This document shows positions 51,240 to 59,445 of a stretch of DNA of 64,000 nucleotides, piece by piece (position 1 is the stretch's first letter; each line of letters opens with the position of its first letter). The stretch lies in contig NZ_QFXK01000035.1 of assembly GCF_003261635.1 (NCBI RefSeq), positions 186,001 through 250,000 on the forward strand, given 5' to 3'. This DNA comes from Kribbella monticola. GTDB lineage: Bacteria; Actinomycetota; Actinomycetes; Propionibacteriales; Kribbellaceae. Made by a program: the position numbers and the translations under genes. The notes under the pieces were generated by a model that was not told the DNA's origin, did no database searches, and saw only the letters and a program-made list of their open reading frames with translations.

Positions 51240-52169
51240 ATGACCTTGCTCGAGCCGTTGGCCGGAAGTGTTCCCGCGGTCTGGGAGAAGCTGGACGACC
51301 GGTTCGCCGGGATCCGGGGTGACAGCCGGCTCGAGCGGCTGTGGACCGGCGGGCGCTGGCTCGAAGGGCCTGTGTACTCACCGGCGGGGCGCTACGTGCT
51401 GTTCAGCGACATCCCGAGCGACCGGATCTTGCGCTGGGACGAGACGTCGTACCAGGTCTCGGAGTACCGGCACCCGGCCGGCAACACCAACGGGCACACG
51501 CTCGATGCCGAAGGCCGGCTGGTCAGCTGTGAGCACGGCGGCCGCCGGGTGACCCGGACCGAGCACGACGGTTCGATCCGGGTGCTGGCCGACAGTCACG
51601 ACGGTCACCGGCTGAACAGCCCGAACGACGTGGTCGCCCGGGCGGACGGATCGATCTGGTTCACCGACCCGGCGTACGGGATCGACAGCGACTACGAGGG
51701 ATTCGCCGGTGAGATCGAGACAGATGGTTGCCATGTCTACCGAATCTCACCGGACGGCGTGCTGACGGTCGTCGCCGACGACTTCAACCGGCCGAACGGG
51801 CTGGCCTTCTCCAACGACGGCAGCCTGCTCTACGTCACCGACACCGAGGAGGCGACGATCCGCGTCTTCACCGTGAACGGCGACACCCTGTCCGGCGGTG
51901 AGCTGTTCGCCGAGTGCGGGAACGGCGCTTTCGACGGCATCCGGCTCGACAACCAGGGCCGGATCTGGGGAGCGGCGGCGGACGGGGTGCACGTCTATCA
52001 CCCCGACGGCAGCCTGCTCGGCAAACTCCTGGTCCCCGAGACCGTCGCCAACCTGTGCTTCGGCGGCGCCAAGCGCAACCGTCTCTTCCTCACCGCCACC
52101 ACCTCCCTGTACTCCCTCTTCACCACGGTCAACGGCGGACCCGAGCCGTACGACGCCACCGCTACGTGA
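51240..52169 (+). CDS. SMP-30/gluconolactonase-family protein 2
   Basis: A 309-residue paralogue of the preceding gene, with the same blocks LEGPVYSPAG, HRLNSPNDVV, WFTDPAYGI, RPNGLAFSN and FDGIRLDN. GGGAG precedes ATG 51240. Both retain the metal-binding residues, so both are probably active, perhaps on different lactones. Confidence 0.9.
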   Translation: MTLLEPLAGSVPAVWEKLDDRFAGIRGDSRLERLWTGGRWLEGPVYSPAGRYVLFSDIPSDRILRWDETSYQVSEYRHPAGNTNGHTLDAEGRLVSCEHGGRRVTRTEHDGSIRVLADSHDGHRLNSPNDVVARADGSIWFTDPAYGIDSDYEGFAGEIETDGCHVYRISPDGVLTVVADDFNRPNGLAFSNDGSLLYVTDTEEATIRVFTVNGDTLSGGELFAECGNGAFDGIRLDNQGRIWGAAADGVHVYHPDGSLLGKLLVPETVANLCFGGAKRNRLFLTATTSLYSLFTTVNGGPEPYDATAT

Positions 52170-52232
52170 CGTAGTCGGTCACTGTGTGTGTCCGCACGGT
52201 CGCTGGTTCGATCTCTTCGATCATGCGCTGGG

Positions 52233-52252
52233 ATCCCTTGTGGACAAGGGAT
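52233..52252. terminator. Hairpin after the SMP-30 operon
   Basis: ATCCCTTG (52233-52240) pairs with CAAGGGAT (52245-52252) across a four-base loop, about 64 bases after the stop. TTGACA (52264-52269) downstream may be the -35 of the next promoter, but a matching -10 is unclear. Confidence 0.5.
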
Positions 52253-52366
52253 GGCAACGGCTCTTGACAGGGGCGGTTACGCAGCGCACAGTCGAACTGA
52301 CCGTCGACTGAGTTACGCACAGTGGTCAGCGACGGAGTTAGCCATTTCCACGGGGGAAATTCCGTC

Positions 52367-54208
52367 ATGCCTCATCCAGTTCTGCCTGCGTTCCTGCGGG
52401 CCATCAGCCGGGTCGCCGTGATCGGCGCCTTGGTGGCGGTGCCGTTCCTGGCCGGCGCCAACGCGTCGACCGCCGCTCCGGCCTCGGTCACGCACGCGAT
52501 CTCCAGCACGACCAACGTGACCGCGCCTTCGGGCAACGGCGCCTGTCTCAACGGACCGCCCGACGCCGTCAACTGCAATCTCTACAGCAGCAAGGAAGAC
52601 GTCTGGCTGAGCGGCCTGCCGAACGCGGCCGCCCTCGGCGACGGAACCTACTTCTTCGCGGTCCTGGTACCGGGTGGACAACTCGATCCCAACGACGGCG
52701 GTACGGCGAATCTCTCCGACGAGCCCGGTGGTGACACCGCCACCAACCGGACCTTCAGCATCACCAACGGCATCATCTCGTACGCCGGAAGCCACGGCTT
52801 CTTCGACAACAAGGTCCAGCTGTTCCCGTACGACGACACCTCGAACCCCGGTGGCGTCTACATCCTTGCCGTCTGCAAGGGCTCTGGCCCAGTGTTGCCG
52901 AGCGACTGCAAGTACGACGCGTTCAAGGTGCAGGCGGGTGCGACCACCGCCAGCGACCTCATCGTCACCAAGGACGCCGCCGGTTCCTACGACACGACGT
53001 ACGGCTGGACGATCGGCAAGAACGTCGACAACACCAGGGTCGAGCAGATCGGTGGGTCCGCGACCTTCAACTACACGGTCACTGTCGGCCATGGCGCCGG
53101 AGTCAACAGCAACGTGCACGTGACCGGCACGATCGATGTCTTCAACCCCAACGCCGGATCAGTCAGCGGGGTCGGAGTGACCGACGTCCTGTCCGACGGG
53201 ACAGTCTGCACTGTCAACGCAGGCGCGGCCGCGAACCTGACCGTTGCCTCAGGCGACAACTACTACGCCTACAGCTGCGACCTTTCCGCGACTCCGCAAG
53301 GCCAGCTCGACAACACCGCGACGGCCACCTGGCCGGAGCAGGCGGTGAGTCCCGACGGCGCGCTGGCGGCCGGCAACGCCGACTTCGTCTTCAGTGACAT
53401 CGGCTTCACGCAGACCCTGATCGACAACTGCGTGAATGTCACCGACACCTACGCCGGCGCGCTCGGTACGGTGTGTGTCGGTGCCGCGAACCCGACGACC
53501 TTCAACTACAGCAGGGTCATCGCCGTACCGGCGTACGACTGCGTTGCCTACGACAACACCGCGACCTTCACCACCAACACGACCGGGACGACGGGGTCGG
53601 CCAGTGCTCAGGTCACGGTCTGCGGGCCGGCCAAGACTGGTGCGCTGACGATCGGCTTCTGGCAGAACAAGAACGGCCAGGGCATCATCACCGGCGGGGC
53701 GAAGACGGGGACGGTCTGCAACTCCGGCACCTGGTTGCGCCAGTACGCGCCGTTCCAGGATCTCAGCTCGACGGCCACCTGCGCCGCAGTCGGCACCTAC
53801 GTCACCAACGTGATCAAGGCCGCCAACTGCTCGGGTAGCACCTGCAACGCGATGCTGAAGCCGCAGATGCTGGCGACAGCGCTCGACGTCTACTTCAGCA
53901 ACCCGGCGCTGGGTGGCAACCAGATCAAGGCACCCGCTCCGATCGGTGCGGTCAAGATCGACCTGACGAAGATCTGCAGGATGATCGACGGATCGGGCGG
54001 GGCGGCCAGTTGCGCGGGCAGCTACGAGAACACGAGTGCCGCATTCGGCGGATCGGCTGCCCTGACGGTGCAGCAGATGCTGACGTTCGCCGCGAGTCAG
54101 TCGAACGTCGGCGGCACGGTTTGGTACGGACAGGTCAAGGCGACCCAGGTACTGGCCAAGGACGCCTTCGACGCGGTCAACAACCAGGTGGCGTTCAGAG
54201 CACCGTGA
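52367..54208 (+). CDS. Large secreted protein with conserved-repeat and GFWQNKNGQ domain
   Basis: A 613-residue exported protein. ATG 52367 has GGGGGAA upstream; the first 45 residues are a long signal peptide ending near TAAPA. The middle region is a beta-rich conserved-repeat (DUF11-like) domain starting at KNVDNTRVEQIGGSATFNYT. The C-terminal part (about 435-613) starts at KTGALTIGFWQNKNGQ and has many Cys pairs. No enzyme motif is recognised. It could be a surface or matrix protein. Confidence 0.75.
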   Translation: MPHPVLPAFLRAISRVAVIGALVAVPFLAGANASTAAPASVTHAISSTTNVTAPSGNGACLNGPPDAVNCNLYSSKEDVWLSGLPNAAALGDGTYFFAVLVPGGQLDPNDGGTANLSDEPGGDTATNRTFSITNGIISYAGSHGFFDNKVQLFPYDDTSNPGGVYILAVCKGSGPVLPSDCKYDAFKVQAGATTASDLIVTKDAAGSYDTTYGWTIGKNVDNTRVEQIGGSATFNYTVTVGHGAGVNSNVHVTGTIDVFNPNAGSVSGVGVTDVLSDGTVCTVNAGAAANLTVASGDNYYAYSCDLSATPQGQLDNTATATWPEQAVSPDGALAAGNADFVFSDIGFTQTLIDNCVNVTDTYAGALGTVCVGAANPTTFNYSRVIAVPAYDCVAYDNTATFTTNTTGTTGSASAQVTVCGPAKTGALTIGFWQNKNGQGIITGGAKTGTVCNSGTWLRQYAPFQDLSSTATCAAVGTYVTNVIKAANCSGSTCNAMLKPQMLATALDVYFSNPALGGNQIKAPAPIGAVKIDLTKICRMIDGSGGAASCAGSYENTSAAFGGSAALTVQQMLTFAASQSNVGGTVWYGQVKATQVLAKDAFDAVNNQVAFRAP

Positions 54209-54225
54209 CCTGGTGAAGGACGGCA

Positions 54226-54259
54226 GAGCGGTGGCGGGCGGACGGGCCCACCACCGCTC
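54226..54259. terminator. Terminator between secreted protein and Nramp-like gene
   Basis: GAGCGGTGG (54226-54234) and CCACCGCTC (54251-54259) form a perfect nine-base stem with a 16-base loop between convergent genes. Confidence 0.55.
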
Positions 54260-54273
54260 CGCTCTTGCCGGGA

Positions 54274-55731
54274 TCAGAAGTTGCTCTTGACCTGGTCGAT
54301 GATCGTGAAGACGGCCAGTGCGCCGAAGGCGAGGAAGCCGAACAGCATCACGCCGGCGCGCAGCGGGGTGATCCGGATCGACCGGGGCAGCGCGCGCGAG
54401 TTCATCCACCACAGCAGGCCGGAGTACACGAACATCATCGTGCCCGCGGTGCACGCCGAGATCACCAGCAGTACCAGCGGCTGGGTCAGCCCGGCCAGCA
54501 GGACCAGGATGCCGAAGGCAACGAGTCCCCAGACCAGCCAGAAGTAGAGCTTGGACTCGGTCACCTTCGAGGTCCGCAGGTAGCGCGACTTGATCATGTC
54601 CGAGGCCAGCCGGGAGGTGTAGTCGACGATCCCGGCCGCGGCCGCGAACAGCGAGAACGCGCCGATCGCCCAGAACAGGTAGCCGAACCAGCCGCCCACC
54701 AGGGACTGCAGGGTGACGCCCTCGATCTTGAGGAAGCTGATCTTGTTCTGCACCGCGGGATTCCCGAACAAGGTGGCGTGCGCCAGCATCGAGGTGAACA
54801 AGATGGTGACCACGGTGATCCCGACGAACGTCATCGCCTGTTCGAGGTTCGCGAACTTCCACCAGCGCCGCCAGCGGGCCAGGTTCGCCTGGTCGGGCGG
54901 GAAGGTGTAGCCGTTCGCCGTCGGGTCCGCTTCCTCCTCGCCGGTGACCGGTGACGTGAGCCGCGGGACATGGACGCCCATGCCGAAGCCCTTGTCCCGG
55001 ATCCAGTTGCTCTGGCAGAGGTTCTGGCCGCCGCCGGCACCGGCGTACGCGATCGCGCCCATCATCAAGGCGAAGCCGAGCTGGTCGACCGGGAATTGCG
55101 GCTGGGTCACAGCGTCGCCGAGCGCGCTGTAGGTCTTACCGCGGATCGCGAAGATCAGCGCCAGCACGACGAGCAGCGCGACGGCCGCGATCTTGACGAA
55201 GATGAGCCGCTCGAGCATCACGTAGACGACCGGGGCCAGCGTCAGGATCGCGCCGATCACCAGCAGGATGCCGATCGCGATCCAGCGCGGGTCGCCCGCG
55301 CCGAACAGGTAGGTGAGCATCGAGGCGGAGCTGGTCGCCCAGCCGGGCCAGAGATTCGCGAAGTACGTCATGATCGCGAAGAACAGGCCCCAGTGCTTAC
55401 CGAACCGGTTGAACCCGGTCAGGGCCGTCTCGCCGGTGGCCAGCGTGTACCGCTCGATCTCCATGTTCAGGAACCACTGGACGACGACGCCGACGACGGC
55501 GCCCCAGAGGAAGACCAGGCCCACCTGGGACGAGATGTACGGCCAGAGGATGAACTCGCCGGACGCCAGCCCGACGCCGGCGCCGACCATGCCCGGCCCG
55601 ACGATCCGCCAGGTCTGGCTCGGTGGTTCGGGCAGGTCCCGGACCTGCGGTGCGGGCAGGTTCTTGGTCGGCAGGTTGAAGCTTTCCTGAGCTGGACTGC
55701 TGTGGTGATCCGCTGATCTGGTGTCTGCCAT
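54274..55731 (-). CDS. Nramp-related transporter lacking metal-binding motifs
   Basis: A 485-residue membrane protein of the Nramp superfamily with about eleven segments. In the first helix the expected DPGN motif is GPGMVGAG, and the sixth helix AYAGAGGGQNL lacks the MPH-type metal motif. The N-terminus (about 45 residues) is polar and Pro-rich. GAGGAGCCC precedes ATG 55731. Absence of the metal ligands makes metal transport unlikely; related proteins may carry other substrates. Confidence 0.85.
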   Translation of the reverse strand: MADTRSADHHSSPAQESFNLPTKNLPAPQVRDLPEPPSQTWRIVGPGMVGAGVGLASGEFILWPYISSQVGLVFLWGAVVGVVVQWFLNMEIERYTLATGETALTGFNRFGKHWGLFFAIMTYFANLWPGWATSSASMLTYLFGAGDPRWIAIGILLVIGAILTLAPVVYVMLERLIFVKIAAVALLVVLALIFAIRGKTYSALGDAVTQPQFPVDQLGFALMMGAIAYAGAGGGQNLCQSNWIRDKGFGMGVHVPRLTSPVTGEEEADPTANGYTFPPDQANLARWRRWWKFANLEQAMTFVGITVVTILFTSMLAHATLFGNPAVQNKISFLKIEGVTLQSLVGGWFGYLFWAIGAFSLFAAAAGIVDYTSRLASDMIKSRYLRTSKVTESKLYFWLVWGLVAFGILVLLAGLTQPLVLLVISACTAGTMMFVYSGLLWWMNSRALPRSIRITPLRAGVMLFGFLAFGALAVFTIIDQVKSNF

Positions 55732-55853
55732 GGGCTCCTCGCTCCCGGTCGACCCCCGGTTGGGACCCTAGCGAACGACCGCCACACCGGCGACCCGACA
55801 GCCGTGTCCGCGGGAACACCTGGTCCGGCTCGGAAGGCGGCCCGAAGCGCGCG

Positions 55854-55880
55854 CCGAGCTGGAGTGACTCTCCAGCTCGG
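55854..55880. terminator. Hairpin downstream of the 232-residue membrane protein
   Basis: CCGAGCTGGAG (55854-55864) and CTCCAGCTCGG (55870-55880) form a perfect 11-base stem with a five-base loop, 19 bases beyond the stop at 55899 on the minus strand. Confidence 0.65.
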
Positions 55881-55898
55881 ACCGCGGAGTGGGGCGGG

Positions 55899-56597
55899 TC
55901 AGCGGGCGAGTGGTGGTAGGTCGAAGGCGTCGTTCGAGCTGCGGAGCAAGGCGATCGATGCTCCGGCGAAGCCGATCGCGGCGACGACGAGACCGGCGCC
56001 GGCGGCGAGGTGACCGGGCATGAAGGGATGGGTGAAACCACCGACTGCCAGCGCGATCCCCATCCAGGCCGGAGCCACCCGGCTGCGCCACAAGGCGATC
56101 CCGAGCAGCAGCAGCCCGAACGTGACGGCGAGGATGAACAGCAGCCCGCCGATCATCTCGGTCGGCTGCTTCTCCGTCGCGTCCGCGAACTTCTCCATCG
56201 TCGCGGCGTCCAGCCCGTCATGAACGACCAGGTACTCCGGCCCGACCACTCCCGGCAGCAGGAAGAACCCGGCGCTCATCCCGCCCACCGCGAGCAGTCC
56301 GCCGGCGGTGGCCAACCGAGGCGCCGTACGCCGTGCTGCCCAGGCCGCCGCGAACATCGCCGGGATCAGCAGGAAGAACGGCACCTGCAGCCACTGCATC
56401 AGCTGGAAGCGCCCCGGATCCGCGGTGACCGCGGCGAGCGTGGTCGCGAACGGCGCGTCCCCGTCGACCGGGCTGAGCAGGTAGTACAGGCCCATGAACA
56501 GCATCGGAACCGGCGCGACCACGGCGAGCAGGACCCGCCAGAATCCGCGGACGTCGCGTGCTGTTTCGGCCTTGGTCGTCAAGGTGGTGTCGGACAT
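55899..56597 (-). CDS. Integral membrane protein of unknown function
   Basis: A 232-residue protein with six predicted membrane segments and a short polar N-terminus. GAGGAGCC precedes ATG 56597. It is divergent from the two-component system. No family motif is recognised. Confidence 0.75.
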   Translation of the reverse strand: MSDTTLTTKAETARDVRGFWRVLLAVVAPVPMLFMGLYYLLSPVDGDAPFATTLAAVTADPGRFQLMQWLQVPFFLLIPAMFAAAWAARRTAPRLATAGGLLAVGGMSAGFFLLPGVVGPEYLVVHDGLDAATMEKFADATEKQPTEMIGGLLFILAVTFGLLLLGIALWRSRVAPAWMGIALAVGGFTHPFMPGHLAAGAGLVVAAIGFAGASIALLRSSNDAFDLPPLAR

Positions 56598-56715
56598 CGG
56601 TGGCTCCTCGAGCAGGAAAGCGAATGTGTCCGGATCAGCGTCGGCCGCCGTTGCCCCTGATCGGCAGGTGCGCGGCCCAGGGCGGAGGTGAGAAACCTTC
56701 CTGGATGATCTAGGG

Positions 56716-58782
56716 GTGCGCCCCTACGCGATCGTGGGCCGCCGGGCTGATGATGAGCAGATGAGGGAGGCGGCCAGCAGCGGCAGACGCCGTACGGGGG
56801 ATCTCCGTACTGCGGCGTCGGTGCTGCTGGCGGTCGCGCTGGTCGAGGTCGCCGGAACCGTGATGGCTTCGGCAGCGTCCGGCTTGAGCTGGGCCCGCCT
56901 CGCTGACCTGTTCGTGGTCTCGAACGCTGCCATCGGCCTGGCGTTGGCGCTGGCCGGCTGGCCGATCGCGTACTACCGCCCGCGGAACCTGGTCGGCTGG
57001 TCGTTGCTGCTGGGCGGTTGCTTCTACGGCTCGACCGCCACCGGCCTGAGCATCCTTGCCTGGTTGGGTGAACCGACCACTGCGTGGCGGGTGTTCGCGA
57101 CGATCACGAACGCCGGCTGGAGTCCCGCGCTCGCGTTCTTCATCCCGTTGACACTGGTGCTGTTCCCGGACGGACGGCTGCTGAGCCGCCGCTGGCGGTG
57201 GCTGGTCGTCGGGCTCGTGGTCAACGCGCTGGTCTGGACCGCCGCCGCGGTGCTGGATCCGCTCGGTGGCCTCACCGCTGAGGTCGGCATCCCGGGGTAC
57301 CCGGCTCGCCCGGACCTCGGGCAATTCGAGGCGCTCGGCGCCATCGGTGGCGCCGGCCTGGTGATCAGCTTCTTCGCTGCGTTGGTGGCGCTCGTACTGC
57401 GCTACCGCGGTGGCGCGGAGCGGATCCGCCGGCAGATCCTCTGGTTGTTGCTCGCTCTCCTCATCATCGTTGCCTGCTTCGGACTCGAGAACCTCTCCGG
57501 CTCCGAGTCGCTGCTGTTCGGCGTACTGCCGATCCTGTTGATCCCGCTCGCGATCGCGATCGCCGTCCTGCGGTACCAATTGCTCGACATCCGCCTGGCC
57601 GTCTCGCGCTCCGTCCTGTATCTCCTGCTGACCAGCGGTGTCGTGACGGGCTACATCGGCTTGATCGCGCTGCTCGACCGGACCGTACGCCGGGAGGTGT
57701 CGCTCAACTCCTCGGTGGTCGCGACGCTGGTGATCGCACTGGCGTTCAATCCCGTCCGGGTCTGGCTCCAACGGCTGATCCATCGGGCCTTCTACGGTGC
57801 TCGCAAGGACCCGGTCCGGGCGATCGCCGAGGTCGGGGCGCAGATCGGCGCGGCCGGCGGGCTGACCGGCGTACTGGCTGCGCTGTGCCGGGTGATGCGG
57901 TTCCCGGCAGCGGTGATCGTTGTCGGCGGCAACCAGCTGGCGACGTACGGCGAACTGCCGGCGGCCCGGCACGCGATCGAGCTGAGGTCGGGGGAGGACC
58001 GGCTCGGCGAGCTGGTGATCGGCTTGCGGTACGGCGAGTCGAGCCTGAACCAGGCCGACGAGCAGGTGCTGACGTTGCTCGCGGCCCCGTTGGCGGTCGC
58101 CGTACAGGCTCGCGGGCTGGCCGACGAGTTGCGGGACTCCAGGGAACGGATCATCAGCGGCCGGGAGGAGGAGCGGCGGCGGATGCGGCGCGATCTGCAC
58201 GACGGGCTGGGGCCGGTGCTGACGGCCGTCGTGCTGAACGCGGATGCGGCCCGGCGCCTGATCGAGACCGAGCCGGAGCGGAGCGCGGTGCTGCTCGCGG
58301 ACCTGCGCGATCAGACGATCGGCGCGATCGAGGAGATCCGGCGACTCGTCTACGCGCTGCGGCCGCCGGCGCTCGACGGGCTCGGCCTGCTCGGCGCGCT
58401 GCGCGAGTACGCCGCTATGGCGACCCATCGCGCCGACGGGACCGCGTTGAGCGTGATCGTCGACGCTCCACTCACGCTGGCCGAGTTACCGGCCGCGGTC
58501 GAGGTGGCCACCTACCGGATCGCCACCGAGGCGCTCACCAACGTGATCCGGCATTCCAACGCGACGGCCGCCGCCGTACGGCTCAGCGTCGAGAAGGACG
58601 TACTGCGGTTAGGTGTCTGCGACAACGGGATGAGCGCGGAGACCGGGTGGCAACCGGGGATCGGGCTCACCTCGATGAAGGAGCGGGCGGCCGAACTCGG
58701 CGGGGAGTGCGAGATCCGCTATGGTCCGGCCGGGTGCACAGTGGACGTCGTACTGCCGCTGGCGGAGGGGGCTCGTCGATGA
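56716..58782 (+). CDS. Multi-span sensor histidine kinase (HisKA_3 type)
   Basis: A 688-residue kinase with eight or more membrane segments in the first half, a GAF-like cytoplasmic region, then a HisKA_3 domain with RRDLHDGLGPVL (His495) and an HATPase with EALTNVIRHSN and DNGMSAE. GTG 56716 is used; ATG 56761 would shorten the polar N-terminus. Translational coupling to the response regulator through ATGA supports the pair. Confidence 0.88.
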   Translation: MRPYAIVGRRADDEQMREAASSGRRRTGDLRTAASVLLAVALVEVAGTVMASAASGLSWARLADLFVVSNAAIGLALALAGWPIAYYRPRNLVGWSLLLGGCFYGSTATGLSILAWLGEPTTAWRVFATITNAGWSPALAFFIPLTLVLFPDGRLLSRRWRWLVVGLVVNALVWTAAAVLDPLGGLTAEVGIPGYPARPDLGQFEALGAIGGAGLVISFFAALVALVLRYRGGAERIRRQILWLLLALLIIVACFGLENLSGSESLLFGVLPILLIPLAIAIAVLRYQLLDIRLAVSRSVLYLLLTSGVVTGYIGLIALLDRTVRREVSLNSSVVATLVIALAFNPVRVWLQRLIHRAFYGARKDPVRAIAEVGAQIGAAGGLTGVLAALCRVMRFPAAVIVVGGNQLATYGELPAARHAIELRSGEDRLGELVIGLRYGESSLNQADEQVLTLLAAPLAVAVQARGLADELRDSRERIISGREEERRRMRRDLHDGLGPVLTAVVLNADAARRLIETEPERSAVLLADLRDQTIGAIEEIRRLVYALRPPALDGLGLLGALREYAAMATHRADGTALSVIVDAPLTLAELPAAVEVATYRIATEALTNVIRHSNATAAAVRLSVEKDVLRLGVCDNGMSAETGWQPGIGLTSMKERAAELGGECEIRYGPAGCTVDVVLPLAEGARR

Positions 58783-59420
58783 ACGTGCGGATCGTGGTCG
58801 CGGACGATCACGGCATCGTCCGGGAGGGTCTGGGCGCGTTGCTCTCGGCCCACCACGGTTACGAGCTGGTCGGTACGGCGGCGACCGGCGCGGAGGCGGT
58901 CCGGGCCGCGGTGACGCTGCGCCCCGACGTCCTCGTGATGGACATCCAGATGCCGGAGCTGACCGGTATCGAGGCGACCCGGGAGATCACGAAGGTCGCC
59001 CCCGAGGTGGCCGTGCTGATGCTGACCATGTTCGACGACGACGAGTCGGTGTTCGCGGCGATGCGGGCCGGGGCGCGCGGGTACGTGCTGAAGGGAGCCG
59101 CGCCGGACAACGTGATCCGCGCGATCGCCGCGGTCAGCGCGGGCGAGGCGATCTTCGGGCCCGGGGTCGCACGACGGGCGTTGTCGTACCTGTCCGGGCC
59201 GCGGCCGGATCAGCCCGCGTTCCCCGAACTCACGCCCCGCGAGCGGGAGGTCCTCGACCTGATCGCCGCCGGCCTCGGCAACGCAGCGATCGCGAGCCGG
59301 CTCCGGCTCGCGCCCGCGACGGTCGGCAACCACATCACCAACATCTTCGCCAAGCTCCAGGTCGCGGGCCGCGCCGAAGCCATCATCCGGGCCCGGACGG
59401 CCGGTCTGGGCGAGGGCTGA
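58779..59420 (+). CDS. LuxR-type response regulator
   Basis: A 213-residue NarL/FixJ regulator. Acidic pair Asp9/Asp10, phosphoacceptor Asp55 in VLVMDIQMP, Lys in YVLKGAAP, and a C-terminal HTH LTPREREVLDLIAAGLGNAA. ATG 58779 overlaps the kinase stop. Confidence 0.93.
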   Translation: MNVRIVVADDHGIVREGLGALLSAHHGYELVGTAATGAEAVRAAVTLRPDVLVMDIQMPELTGIEATREITKVAPEVAVLMLTMFDDDESVFAAMRAGARGYVLKGAAPDNVIRAIAAVSAGEAIFGPGVARRALSYLSGPRPDQPAFPELTPREREVLDLIAAGLGNAAIASRLRLAPATVGNHITNIFAKLQVAGRAEAIIRARTAGLGEG

Positions 59421-59445
59421 CCTGCCGGCTGGCACACTCCTGGGT

